Source: Panorpa germanica (lineage: Eukaryota; Arthropoda; Insecta; Mecoptera; Panorpidae). Taken from it: DNA of 64,000 nucleotides. Below, one piece after another: positions 24,791 through 36,658 of this stretch. The DNA is taken from assembly GCA_963678705.1 (NCBI GenBank), contig OY783222.1, positions 2,170,001 to 2,234,000 of the forward strand, given 5' to 3'. The translations under genes and the position numbers were made by a program. The notes beneath the pieces were generated by a model, which was not told where the DNA came from, ran no database searches, and saw only the letters and a list, made by a program, of their open reading frames with translations. How positions within the stretch are numbered: position 1 is the stretch's first letter; each line of letters opens with the position of its first letter.

Positions 24791-25704
24791 ATTTTTACTT
24801 AAAGTTACTAAAAATTATAAACAAAAATAAATTCAACATTTCTTTTTAAATTATTTACTGATATAATTTTTTAAATACTTTGTTCTCTGAATAGCTGTGG
24901 TATTTAGGTCGTAAACTCTAACACTCAGCTATTGCTGGGTTCGAGTTTGGTTTCCGGAAATATATATAAGGTAAATTTACTTTCTAAGTGCAGCCCTGTC
25001 AAGCCAACACTTAAACTAACACGTTTATACAATCAAAAAACTAAAAACTCATAATGCTATAAAATCATGTAGGTTGCAAGAAACAGATTGCATTTTATTT
25101 ACTTACATGAATCAGTTTTTACTGGTGGCTGCATGTAAACATATATTTTAATCTGGAAACAGTAATTATTTCATTTCTTAGCAACGTCCAACTTAAGTGA
25201 ACTGTTTTTACAACGTTAAAGAAATGTACAAGAAATAACGGTGTGTTTTGATTTAGTTGTTATTAATTGGCCATGTTCAGTATATTTTATTCTTTCACTT
25301 AATCCAGCGCCGGTTTGGTAGTCCACCTCAATAACTTTAAAAATAATAAAGAAAATGATGCAGAATTATTTAATAAATGTCGTTTACCATATGCTATATA
25401 TTGAAATTCATATATTTGCAGTGTTAGCTATTTTTTAGGTATATAATATTGTGTATAACAAAACATACTACGTATTATTTGAGTCAATTATAATCAAAAT
25501 AAAATGGTATAAGAAAAAACTACCATATTTCAAGGTCGAACACATAAAATACATAATGTTGGTATCACACGTACAGGATTTGATGTTATACATAGATACA
25601 AATATTTGTTATGATCATCACTTGGCGTTACTAACCTTGTTTTTTATTGAATGAATCTCTTATCCTATTATTTGTTTCAATTCACAATACCTACCTTCCT
25701 AATG
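24791..25704. other. No gene; possible worn tRNA-like SINE head
   Basis: At 24888-24958, ATAGCTGTGGTATTTAGG, then GCTGGGTTCGAGTTTGGTTT is spaced like A and B boxes and could be a very worn tRNA-derived head. It cannot fold as a functional tRNA. The rest is AT-rich without genes. Confidence 0.3.
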
Positions 25705-25890
25705 TATAGTACAGACTAGTGCGGCATAAACATGCGACATCCAACATAAGTTGACATTATTTAGACATGAATGTACTAAATGTGTGGTACTTTTAACGTA
25801 CAGACGTATTAAGTTACATGTCGCACTAGTGTGGACGTGTTGTACAACTTCTTGCAACAAATATTGGATGTCGCACGTATGTGTACCATA
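25705..25890. mobile_element. Hairpin-element X with inverted arms
   Basis: The left arm at about 25720-25755 (GCGGCATAAACATGCGACAT, then CCAACATAAGTTG) is matched in reverse complement by 25853-25889 (CAACAAATATTGGATGTCGC, then ACGTATGTGTACC). The centre holds another TGTCGCACTAGTGTGG copy of the arm motif. A permuted partial copy is at 19.8 kb on the other strand. Small non-autonomous element or decayed satellite; unclassified. Confidence 0.6.
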
Positions 25891-26423
25891 TTTAATGTCT
25901 TCCACAGTTTGCTCTTTACATCTCGCACTTGGTTTTGTTCCCATTGTTGCATCCCTGTGCTGTGTTAACTATAAATTTCTTTACCACAGCGGTCTTTTCC
26001 TTCGTGTAAATAGACTCTAAGCTCTTGATGAAGGATACTCTGTAGCTGGACATGGCCAATCGAGAGTCGTATGTGAATCAACGTTCTACATGAAGGTGGG
26101 GGTGATTTGGGGGAACGGGGGAGGTAAACAATGAGTAAAGAAGTTGAAGCATATAATTGAGTTTTTTTTAAGTATTCTTACATCGAAATAAACATATAAA
26201 AACGATATCATACATGTGCATTTGTTGTTGCAGTACGTGTATTAACATGTGTGTGGCAATGGCATTAGCATCGCATCCTGCAGTGTGTTGCATTTCGCTA
26301 ATGCACTCCTATTATGCATTATGTGAATGTATATATGCACTGTTAAAATTATTACAAGATGTGTCTTATATATGTGTCTGATTTTGCAAAGATTAATTGC
26401 TGAGCATAAATACCATAAATCTT
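25891..26423. other. No gene seen
   Basis: Includes a G-rich strip at 26092-26130 (GGTGGGGGTGATTTGGGGG). No supported gene. Confidence 0.4.
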
Positions 26424-26724
26424 AAATAAACACAGACGACACAGTGGGCGAGAGCATTGATGCTTGACGCCGACTGCTGTGTCTTCGGGTTCGATCCCCG
26501 GACCAGATATATATTTTCTGGGTTTGGTTATTATGAACTTATATTGATTATGGTCATACATAATCGTACATTTATTAGGCAGTGGTGTAGCCCACATATA
26601 TGAGGCCACGACACCATAAATACTGCCAACATTGAAGGAGGTCGTCGGTGATAGGACTCAGCATCGGAAATAGGCCGACGTTAAATAAAAAAAAAAAAAT
26701 AAATAAATAAATAAATAAACACAG
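26424..26724 (+). mobile_element. Complete tRNA-derived SINE with target-site duplication
   Basis: A 277-bp body at 26436-26712 is bracketed by direct repeats AAATAAACACAG at 26424-26435 and 26713-26724. The head has an A-box-like ACACAGTGGGCGAGAGCATT and a good B box GGTTCGATCC at 26488-26497, as expected for a Pol III promoter derived from a tRNA. The 3' body has GGAGGTCGTCGGTGATAGGA and GGAAATAGGCCGACGTTAAA, then an A-run and (AAAT)n tail. No protein is encoded; mobilisation would depend on a LINE partner. Other copies are at 17.8, 24.7 and 38.9 kb. Confidence 0.9.
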
Positions 26725-26759
26725 TCTGTTCGTTACAAATAAATATTTAAGATTTTGTT

Positions 26760-26885
26760 TGATTATAACTTTTTTAATATTAAAGTTACTACAAAAAGTT
26801 ATTAACAAAAGTTGTAGATAATTCTGTTATCTACAAAATATCTTTTAACAAAATTTTTGTGGAAGCTATAGTTTTCACGATAAAC
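26760..26885 (+). repeat. Short dispersed repeat S1, copy 4
   Basis: TTATAACTTTTTTAATATTA, ACTACAAAAAGTTATTAAC, GTTATCTACAAAATATC and TTTTTGTGGAAGCTATAG-TTTTCACGAT. Confidence 0.72.
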
Positions 26886-27683
26886 AAAAAATTCTAATTG
26901 TCCCTTTTATACCATGATAGCTTCTCTGGCTACAAGAGAAATATTAAACAAAGTCTAATTTTACGAAGCATATCTCTAAAAAAAACTGCGTTTTTTAATC
27001 AGGTAAACGTTGTAACTAGTTTTCTTACTAATGTGCTAAATAATGAAATGTTACCCCAATTTACAGAACAGGGGCAATACACAAAAGCAGCAACTTTCCC
27101 AATATTAAATGAACGTTACATTACGCTAAAATAAAGCACATAAAGACACGGTTAACAATCACCGTGTTCCCAGCCATGTTTACAACCTCCGTGAAATCAA
27201 TTTTCAGAATTTATACAACTTGGCTTGTACTTCAACTCGGTCTGTGACCGATAGTGGACTTTGGCCTCTCTGATTTATTGGCCATTTCTCACCGTCGTAT
27301 TTTATTCTTCACGCGACAATTGTCGACGACTAACGAGGTATAAACATTAAATTCATTGACTGCACTTTCCTTTATTTACTTCCTTATCGCTCGATACAAA
27401 TACTTAAACTTCTTAAATACACTTAAACAGTTTTCTTGTCAATCTATATAGTTTTATTTGCTAATTAAATAACAATGGAGTCATTTCACGTTGTAACATT
27501 TTGAGGTTAGGGTTTGTGACTTTTAATTACGTATTATTTACTTGCATTGTACAACTACTAGTACATCTAATTTCAATTTTAAGGTTGACAATGTTAAGAC
27601 ATTGGATTACAATTAGCAAATTAGGTAACACAACTGTTTAAACCCAATAAAGATCGAATCAAATTATAATATTAGTTTGGTAA
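26886..27683. other. No gene seen
   Basis: The 78-codon frame 26898-27134 is unrecognised. A slightly GC-richer segment lies at 27170-27340. Confidence 0.4.
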
Positions 27684-27760
27684 GCTAGAGAATTGTGTCA
27701 TTCAGTAGTCTGTATTTGAGTTTACAGGGTAAAGGTACAGGGTACCTATGTGTATTGTTC
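27684..27760 (+). repeat. Dispersed repeat T, partial copy 3
   Basis: GCTAGAGAATTGTGTCATTC, AGTAGTCTGTATTTGAGTTT and the following GGGTA align with the start of the 10.7 kb copy. Confidence 0.6.
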
Positions 27761-28375
27761 CAGATGTGGTTTTGTATGATCTGTAATCTTTTCTTGTTAG
27801 TTTTACCTAGGTTTCCTTTGATTTACTTATGCGTATGTATGATACTGTCGGTTTTATACACAACAAAGACAAAAAGCATACGAAAAGTGTGCGTCCACTT
27901 AAATTGCTACATAAAACCAACAGTGAAACAACAAATAATCGTTGCATTTATCATAATTATACCATTTTATTGTAATAGATATTTACAAGTAATTAAAATG
28001 GGTTTTAAGACAATAGAATACGAGAAAGTAAGCGTACGTAAGTTAATTGTTCGAACTAGTAATAAAATCGAAGTGTCACGTTTTATATTTCTTATACACT
28101 TGTGAGTCATGCGTATAAAAATACAAGACATAAGTTTTTGACAGTGTATGAATACGTGTAATTTACTGAACACCTGCAATCGTACGTGAACAACGTCACA
28201 AAGTAATAATCTGAACTAAACATTAAGCATTGATCATTGAGCCGTCTTATATTGCACAGATACTTGTAAATATATCGTATATGCTATTTTAATAATTGTA
28301 AAACAAGTATCTGTAGTGGACCCTTGCAACCTCCTTCGCATTTATTTAAGGGGGATTAGCTCAAATCAATACAAA
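27761..28375. other. No supported gene
   Basis: A 136-codon plus-strand frame spans 27695-28105, the longest in the window. It begins in repeat T, is rich in Ile, Leu, Val and Lys, and shows no recognised motif. Treated as unconfirmed. Confidence 0.4.
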
Positions 28376-28755
28376 AAAAACATATTTTCGATAATGTTTT
28401 TTGACGACACATTTAATATATAATGATTTCTATAATCACTACATGATAGAATAACATTTGAAGAATACTTTGTTAAATTTTCATAAATAAATGTCAAGAA
28501 ATGAGTTAATGACAGCGAATCTTCGCAGATCTTACAAAAAAAAGTAACATTGCGGTGTCACTCATAACTCATCACTGGATTATTTGAAATCAAAACACCA
28601 AAATGAATTCATTAGTTGATAAGTTTCTGCAGGTAGCGCTGACGAGTTTTTTTTTGTTATTGATTATACCATTTTTTACAGACACTAAGTCGGAATACCG
28701 ATTTTTCATGAAAAAAATCAGAAACTTTGTTGTTTTAAAATACGTTAAAATTAAA
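28376..28755. repeat. Dispersed repeat Y, copy 1 (about 380 bp)
   Basis: Direct duplicate of 32085-32452. Shared, colinear landmarks are CATATTTTCGATAATGTTTT, ACATGATAGAATAACATTTG, TTCATAAATAAATGTCAAG, CATTGCGGTG-CACTCATAAC, TTAGTTGATAAGTTTCTGCA and CATGAAAAAAATCAGAAACT. No indels in the first 200 bp. Read on the minus strand the first 200 bp is open in the other copy but here has a TGA, and most differences are non-synonymous. A GT...TTTTTTACAG stretch at 28632-28681 looks intron-like in both copies. Confidence 0.88.
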
Positions 28756-29644
28756 GAATTAAAAAAAACGCGAAATCTTAAATGACAATATAACAAAATT
28801 ATGTTAAATTTTGGCAAATTATAAAACGTAACTTTGTATAGAAATATTAAAATTCAGCGGTTTTAAGCTATCTGAAAATTTTCAAATAATTCATCTTATA
28901 TACGTATTACAAAATCTCTTTTAATGAGTATTTTTTTGTTTACTTTCGCATGTATTTTCCCCAATATCTTCCATCACACATTGATCAACACACCCTCCTC
29001 TCTCCCCCGTGTTCTCCACGACCTTCACATTGTCCTCCTACAATTTCATTTTGGGCTAGACATTGGCAGTACATTGCTTGTGCCCGTACAATATGAATTA
29101 ATACGTGATATTTCAACTAGACATTTGATATTCATACACGGTAGATCCTTATTACATGGGTGGATAGGAGCCTACTAAGGGGTGAAAAGAGACGAAGGGG
29201 GACGGGAGAAGATGATTCGGATGTTGAGAAAAGGTGGTCGTGTGGTATAGGGTGGCAGAGTGGCATATAGCATTACAGGCTCAAGGGAATGTAAGGAATT
29301 ATCTGCTAATGTACAATAAAGTTAAACAGTTTTGATTGTTTATAGTGTATTGTCTTATTAAATGTTTTATTTTTCATTATTAATTAAGTAAATTAACTGC
29401 AAGATGTATTTATGGTTATGAAAGTAACTTTTATAAGAAGAATATGTTTATAGAATAAAGTATTTTGTAACTCCTTGCGTTCTATTTTTAAAATCAGATT
29501 CTATTCTCTTTCTGAAGTGAGAATCATTCTAGTTTCGAGTCAACAGTAAATTCAACATTATATTTCTTTTATTCTAAATTCATAATTCTACCTTTATATC
29601 GCAAGTTAATATTCTAAATTAAATATAATACAAAATGAAACAAA
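28756..29644. other. No gene seen
   Basis: AT-rich, with a purine-rich GC-raised strip at 29176-29280. The 84-codon frame at 28924-29178 is unrecognised. Confidence 0.4.
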
Positions 29645-29648
29645 TTAA

Positions 29649-30037
29649 GTATCATTCCCACTCACTGCTTTAATTTTATTTTGAATTTTGTATTTAATTT
29701 AAATTGTTCGGCATATGACAATACGCGTAGTCATTAGAACCTTACAAGGTCCAATGTTTTAAATTAAAAATATGAAATTAAGAAAAACTATATTATATTA
29801 AAACCTCCAAAATGTGACAATCTGTCAAAATGCAGTAGGATTTACCTTTAAAAGAAGTTTAATGTCGAACTGTCAAAATTTATATTATTAACGATGCATA
29901 CGCACCAACTAAATTAACTAAACTTAAATTAAAACACAAATGTGAAAAGGAATGCTTAAACGAAAACCTGAAATTTAGATTACAATATTAAATAAAAACT
30001 GTAAATTAAATATCAAAACAGTGAGTGGAAATGAGGC
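29649..30037 (+). mobile_element. TTAA-flanked piggyBac-like MITE, copy 2
   Basis: Flanked on both sides by TTAA (29645-29648 and 30038-30041), the target duplication of piggyBac elements. Termini are inverted: CATTCCCACTCACTG at the left and CAGTGAGTGGAAATG at the right, one mismatch in 15. 389 bp long, no coding capacity. Internal landmarks ATACGCGTAGTCATT and TGTCAAAATGCAGTAGGATT are shared with copies at 9.8 and 42.6 kb; relative to those it has lost about 60 bp. Confidence 0.92.
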
Positions 30038-30041
30038 TTAA

Positions 30042-32079
30042 CAAACTGTTTTTTTTTTGACACAAATTAATTTTGAATCACTTAACAAAAATTTAAAATT
30101 AACAGGAAAAAATCAATCACTATTGAATTTTGTTCTTTATATATTATAATTTACGCATTCAAATTTAATATGATACAAAGTTCCTTCTTCACCACATTGG
30201 CATCTATCATCAGATTTAATAGCTGGAGTTTTACAAAGATTACTTTTGATTCTGCTTATAGTTGATATAACTTTGCGGTAGTCATTTCTGAATCATCTTT
30301 TCTTATTTAAATTTGTATGAAACATAGAATAATCCCTTCTTTTTAGCTAACTTTTGTTATTGAAATCTTAGTTTCTCAAATTGAAATTCGTATTCATATA
30401 TAACTAACATATTTAGTATAATAGTTTCTTTGTATTGCGTCCCCAAAGACGTTGACCATTCTTCCCTTACTTAAAAAAAACATATAGTATTTTTAAAATC
30501 TATAGCATTTACCTGTTCACATATATAGAACGTTACCATGGTGACCAATCTAAACTACCTGTAAATTGTTATAATGATTTAAACCCTAAAAGATTATAAT
30601 GCATCCCAGTACACAAAGATAATTGGCAATACGTCAAACAGCCCTTACTAACGGTCAAATCCCAGCAGGGTGCTGCCAGAAGACATGCACATATCTTGCG
30701 TTATTCTTCTTGTCACAAAGCCGATGGCGCCAACTTCTGACAGGAGCTAGTCGTAAAGAACCAGAGGGACAGAACAACCTGGTAGTGATGACGATATATG
30801 TACCATAATTTATCTCATACTCAGGTTGAAACGATATGAGTCAGGTTAAGGTATATCGTTAAAACAAGTGTTGAATACGTGAACTTTTGAGTGGTTTTGA
30901 AAAAAGATTAAGAGCAATCAGTGGTGGACTTAAGTCTGAGAAATATAGTTTGAGAACACCTGAATCCTATATTTGTTTAGATTAAATTTCCATTAAAATA
31001 TGCATAAAGAATTTAAGGAAATGTAAACAAATCAATAAGGAGTAAAACAACTTAGGAAATTAAGCGTGTGACAAGGAAGTAATTGAAGAGTTTTTATTTG
31101 AAAAGCTGAAGGCATCAGGGGGACGGAAGCGTAAACTGCTTGAATGTTTGTCCGTCTGGAAGCTTAGCTAATGCAGTGGCTTTAAGAGGGCTTTAAATTA
31201 AACCCTTATAATTTTATACTCAACTGTGATGCCTCTTCAGTTGTGATAAGAATACTTGTACACGCTGAAAAGAAATACCTCTACATTTTTTTAATGTCTC
31301 TATGTGTATTCTATGTATATACAGTAGTAATGTAAAAGCTACACTGTATGTCATATGTATGTACATAGTATGTACTGTCATGTTTATTCATTTCATGTAT
31401 ATGATACAGGAGAATATATGTATGTACAAGGTATAACACAAGCAATTAATACAATAGCTAAAATAATAATTTACGTGCCAGTTCTTTCGCAGTGTAGTCG
31501 CAGCTTCTTAGGGGTCTCTCCTATATGATTTTGTTATATATGTTCGTAATCAAGAAAGAAAGAAAAACCACCCTTACTTTACATGCAGGGATAAATAAGA
31601 ACGCGAGAGGGGATGTAAGAGAGTGGTAGGTATGTTCGTTGAAGAATGTATATATTATAAAAATAGAGGGTGGAAATTAACAACAACAAAAAAAAAATCG
31701 TTACGCGCTAATGTATGTATATGGGACATGCGAGTTGCTTCATAAACCGGCTGCTGACTAACCACCCCTACCACCCTTGCCCCTCTTCGTTCTGCCACCC
31801 CTCCCACATTAAGTTACATGAACATTCATAAAGAAAGAAAAGAAAACTTCACGGTACATACTGATTCTACATCGCACGAGGTATAGGTACACCGTGTATG
31901 GCCATTGTTGATATTATTTCCGGTTGAAATGAAGAGAAGTGAATTTTCTATTGTGTTTTATCTGAGTGTTGTTAGGAATCCGATAATCAAAATAAAGACA
32001 ACGAGAAATTGACATTTAGCAAGTGTAGACTATCTTAATTATTTTAAATATTTATCCACAACATTAGGGTCAAAACGAT
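30042..32079. other. 2 kb, no supported gene; GC-richer islands
   Basis: No gene seen. GC-raised segments at 30640-30785 and 31735-31805; the latter is an ACCACCC-type pyrimidine island (ACCACCCCTACCACCCTTGC). Frames at 30623-30808 and elsewhere are unrecognised. Confidence 0.4.
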
Positions 32080-32084
32080 AAAAA

Positions 32085-32452
32085 AGAAGCATATTTTCGA
32101 TAATGTTTTTTGACGACACAATTATTATATAATTATTTCTATAATTACTACATGATAAAATAACATTTAAAGAATACTTTGTGAAATTTTCATAAATAAA
32201 TATCAAGAAATGAGGCATTGACAGCGAATCTCCGCTGACGTCACAAAAAAAGATAGCATTGCGGTGCCACTCATAACTCATCACTGAATTTTCTGAAATC
32301 GAAAAACCAAAATGATTTCATTAGTTGATAAGTTTCTGCAGGTAACACTGTCAAGTTTTTCTTTTTTTATTGATTTTTAAATTTTTTACAGCACTTAAAA
32401 ATCAAAATACCGATTTTTCATGAAAAAAATCAGAAACTTTGTTATTTTAAAA
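32085..32452. repeat. Dispersed repeat Y, copy 2
   Basis: Direct copy of 28376-28755, 3.7 kb away on the same strand. CATATTTTCGATAATGTTTT at the left, TTAGTTGATAAGTTTCTGCA in the middle, CATGAAAAAAATCAGAAACT at the right. An 81-codon minus-strand frame covers 32039-32284. Ends are not obviously inverted, so the class is unknown. Confidence 0.88.
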
Positions 32453-33779
32453 TAAATAACATGAACTTCATTTATTAACATCTGAAGATAGGTTCAATCG
32501 AATAATAAGCGCGCCAAATTCAAAAGTTTCGAATTCTTGTATATATGTATATATATAAATAATGTCCCACGTTCAGTTCCGATACAACAATACATGTTCG
32601 CTCTTTCTGTTTTCTTAGAACGCCGAGTAGTCGATGCAGATCCAGTAGTAACACCTACGCTACTTTTTCTGCATGTAAAATTAAACCACCCTTAGTCTCA
32701 GGCTCAGCATCCCCATATCCCATCCCCTATGTCTTAGTATTGTTATTTTCAAATCACCCAATTCCTCACTTATTCCAACATACACTCTATACACTTGGTG
32801 GATGCTTTTCTTATACAAACTCTTCGTTAAGGGTGGTTTTTCCTAACGTTTACGTTTACGTTTTACCCAATCACCCTGGATACAGCGTACAGCGCAATTA
32901 ACAACACTCTTCGAGCGCAAAGAATAATACAACGAACTACCTCCCTTAAAAACTCACCCTTTGTATTTAAAAAAAAACCAACTACCCCTTTTTCGTACAA
33001 ATCGTAGAGGAAGCTAAGGGATGTTGGGAATGAGGAGAGTAGATAAAATAAGGTTTTGTGTGTGACTCAAATTCATTATACATACATTGTTCTTAAAAAA
33101 TGGGTGCTAAAATAATCAATAGATACGAGTACGTGTATGGGGAAAGAAGGGGAAGATGAGAGGGGTAGGAGTTTATATCAAATCACAACCCTTCAAATAA
33201 TACTGCTTTTTAAACTTAATTTAAAAATATTGCTTAACTAAATTATAAATTTACGTGAGTAACTTGTAATATATGCTTTATACAATTCCAGAATTATTCA
33301 AAACCATTTTTCGATTGCGCATCCAGCGACTTACACTAATATGTGATAGTTGTGTTGCATACGAAGCTGGTGCTTTTTATATTAAATACATTTTTCATTA
33401 TTTTGCGGTGTTTTCAACTACTAGGTCATATTCGACGAGCATTATCCCTTTTATTACAAGTTGATAAGGTCCGTCTTAGGGAGGAGAACACTCGCAGACT
33501 TGCAATCTTTACCAAATCATAAGGTTTCTGTATTTTCTTTCTATTTTTATCTGGCGCTAATTATAATATAATAATTGTGTGTTTTGTTGATTTGTTTACT
33601 ATGTGGATTTATATATTTCTTTATTACGGGTTCTTTTAATAATAGATATATGGTCTACAAACTTTCTAATTCTTAAAACATGATAATGTTTATATATGAA
33701 CAAATTTATAACCTACAATCTGCTAAAGTAAAATTACTTATTGGTTTGTAAAAATAAATAATAATAGTTAATAATTTCT
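32453..33779. other. No gene; pyrimidine islands and TATA/initiator-like site
   Basis: TATATATAAATAATG at about 32550 precedes GTTCAGTTCC at 32571, which resembles a TATA box plus arthropod initiator (TCAGTT) at roughly core-promoter spacing; no coding exon follows that I can recognise. ACCACCC-type islands lie at 32683-32900 and 32935-33175. Confidence 0.3.
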
Positions 33780-34060
33780 GGGTCATTAATTGCAGTCACA
33801 CAAAAGAGTGTGTGGGGGGGGGGGTGTAACAAGATGTAACAAGGGGGGAGGAGTCATAAGCTTCGTGACGTTAAATCTAAAATTTGAATTAAGAAAAACT
33901 GTTAAGGCTAAGAAAGAAATTGAGACTAATATGTGTCTGTTCTAATGTGTTACGTAATCACAGAGGGGTGGGGGGTTGTACACGGTGCGACAAGACGTGA
34001 CAATGAGGATGAGAGAGTTAAAAATCAAGTAATTTGTGTGATGAAATTTATGGATGACCT
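33780..34060. mobile_element. Candidate MITE with weak terminal repeats and internal G-runs
   Basis: Left end GGGTCATTAATTGCAGTCAC-ACAAA and the complement of the right end GAGGTCATCCATAAATTTCA-TCACACAAA agree loosely over about 30 bp. Inside are two related G-rich blocks about 170 bp apart (GTGTGGGGGGGGGG...GTAACAAGG and GGGGTGGGGGG...GCGACAAGACGTGACAA), with TGTTACGTAATCAC between. This arrangement resembles common invertebrate MITEs with GGGTCATTCATAAATTACGT-type ends; that is from memory. Target duplication not clear. Confidence 0.45.
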
Positions 34061-34984
34061 CTTAATGTAAAATAAGGTATATTTTGAGGTGCAGTTGTCT
34101 TTTGTAACCTACAATCTGTCATAAGTAATATGAATGTTCGACTTGTGATAAATAAAGAAATAAAAATGATTTATTGGCGTATATGAGAAGAAACGTATAC
34201 TCTGTTATTGTTATGTAACTAGAACATCAATGTAAGGTAACAGGCTGCTCCTTCAAGCGCTGCGTCCCACTATTCAGCTGACATCAGTTTTTCATTCACT
34301 TTGTAACACAAATATTTTATTTTACATTTTATCCACTTTAATTACCACATAACCATAAAATTTTTAACCCCGATTTAAAACTAAAGTTAAAATAAAAACT
34401 AATTTTTCTCAAATCATCCCCCAGCTTCTCGTATCCGTGTACACACTGAACGTTCGTCGGTCTGAGATGTGGGTGGAGATGCAGGGTGGTTTAGATCTGC
34501 GTGAATCTAAGGGATGGGGACAAATCGGCAGCAAGTACTCCACACGTTGGGTCTCTTCCAGTTTCAAGGAAGGGTAAACGAGGACTTCTACCAAGAAGTA
34601 TCAGCTATAGGGTGGCGGTGTGAAGGAAGGGGGATGGGGATAGGAGATGGGGGATGGGGTGAACTCCACACCGCGCTCATTCCGCATTTTAGCCACACTT
34701 TCGCTATCGCTTGTGTTTTAGGTAGAGTTTTAAATAAGTGTACTTAAATTAACGACTTTTTAGGGGTTATGTTGGAAAATTTTAGAAAACATTTTAGAAA
34801 ATCAATACAACAAATGTTTGAATCTCAGCAGATTAGTCATTAGCTGTTTCATAATCATAAATTCATCAAGATTTATGCGTTGGTGGGATAGAAATAGCTT
34901 GTAGCTAGCTAGGAAAACGAGATTATTAGAATATCCACCAGTGATTCTTGTGTCACAATATTATTTCTCGGCTAAATTTTATTT
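34061..34984. other. No supported gene
   Basis: A GC-richer strip at 34400-34690 includes GATGGGGATAGGAGATGGGG. Frames on both strands there are unrecognised. AAATAGCTTGTAGCTAGCTAGG at about 34890 recalls the repeat W motif but is too short to assign. Confidence 0.35.
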
Positions 34985-35650
34985 AAAGTTTTAAATGCTG
35001 ATATCTTAAAAACCGAAACACCTAGCTAAAAACTGATTACAGATTTGAAATCAGCATTCAAAAACACGTCAGAAACCATCAAAAAATTTACAATTTCTTT
35101 TTTCAGTTTTTAACGAAATTAACAAGAGTATAACCTTTCAAAATTTTATACAAAAAATATTTTTCTTTTTTTTTTGACAAAATGATATATGTTTTAACGT
35201 AATTTTTTACGCTGATTTCAAAATTGAAAACCATTTTTGATTATCTTTATTTTTTAAGCTTGAATGTGCTGATATCTCGAAAACCAAAGCACTTCATAAA
35301 AAATTATATACAAATTTAAAATCAGCATAAAAAACTACCTTATTATTTTTGGTAATTAATGGTTTTATTAATTGGTAATCAATGTTTTCTAATCTATTAC
35401 GGTTTTCGAGTAATCGGCGTTTAAAAAATTATTTGAATGCTTTTTAAATGCCGATATTTTGTAAACCAAAACGCATAGTTAAAAACCGATTGCACATTTG
35501 AAATCAACATTCAAAAACACGTTAAAAACCATCAAAAAATTAAGAAAAAAAATTTAAATTTTTATTGAAATTAACAAGAGTATAACCTTTAAAAATTTTC
35601 AGCAAAAAATATTCTAATGTAATTTTTTACGCTGATTTCAAAATTTTAAA
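34985..35650 (-). repeat. PAL265 subfamily b, cluster 7 (minus)
   Basis: AACAAGAGTATAACCTTT at about 35125 and 35571. Compared with clusters 5 and 6 it has the extra segment TTTTCGAGTAATCGGCGTTT and GCCGATATTTTGTAAACCAA, shared only with cluster 8 at 57.1 kb. Arms ACGCTGATTTCAAAATTG and AAATCAGCAT-AAAAA are present. Confidence 0.9.
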
Positions 35651-36658
35651 CAGATGTCAATGCACCACCATAGAGCACCACTGCTTGAAAAGTAGTTCAA
35701 GTATTAACGTACTTACACAGGGCTCAGTTAGACTGTTCTTCAGTGCCATGTACGTATAAAACTCCAATAAAATCATTCAATTAAATACAAAATTATATTA
35801 AACATTCCGCAAAAACCCAAAAGATACAAAGTATGGACCATTTATCCCAAAAAACAACAATTTCTTTCGCACGCAACGAGGAACCATCTCCGGGTTTCTA
35901 AGATACACCTCCTTCTCTCCTACCTCCCCCATTCCACCGGGAACACCCCGGGAGACGGAGAGCAATCTCCATTCGAAGCGGCATCCATACAACGATTTAT
36001 TTTTGTTAGTTGTTGTACGCGAGACACATGAAAATCTTATTTAACCCTTTTCTTGAATTTCCCTTTCTTTTCCACTTTTCCATTTCTATTTTACCACCCT
36101 TTCTTTGGTATAGGATATCTTAAACCACCCTTATTTGACTCTGTTACACCCCACAGTTTTCTCAAACCACTACTGATTCTAACACCCTACGTCCCGTTTT
36201 ACATTTCTTATTTCCCTTCGTTATTTTCTTTCGTTACAGCAACCCTTTCTTTTCCATGTTTTTTGGTACATCCGCCCTAGTCACTCATACTATATAAAAT
36301 TAGGTGTTTGTTCAAAAACAAATTTTTTAACTTTCAAAATTATTTTACTTCGTATAATATATTATTTAAAGAAGGGTAAATGTATTCTTCTTTCAAAGGG
36401 TTTCAGTTTCTACGCTACTAGAGCTAGAGGGTTGTACCAGCAATGAGAGAACACCACCACCGCCAGCACCAGCACCAGCACAAGGCACTCTGATGATGCT
36501 GGTCCTCCTCGGCTTTCCCGATCCTCGCTATTCTGCGTGCTTATCAATTTACAGTGTGCAAATATTTGTTGTGTTGATTTTTAATGATATAAATTATAAA
36601 TATTGGTCGTGGAAATTTTTAACTCTATATTTATGGACTATGAAGAATAAAACGATAT

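Noticed and set aside
26441-26500. A tRNA gene at the GGTTCGATCC B box
   Set aside because: Arms do not form a cloverleaf with an acceptor stem, the sequence runs on into a SINE body, and target duplications bracket the whole.
27695-28105. Longest open frame in the window (136 codons) as a gene
   Set aside because: It starts inside dispersed repeat T, is biased to Ile, Leu, Val and Lys as expected of AT-rich DNA, and shows no domain, signal or homologous motif.
32544-32600. TATA box plus TCAGTT initiator as a promoter
   Set aside because: Spacing is plausible, but TATATA and TCAGT are frequent in this AT-rich DNA and no exon follows that can be recognised. Not called as a feature of its own.
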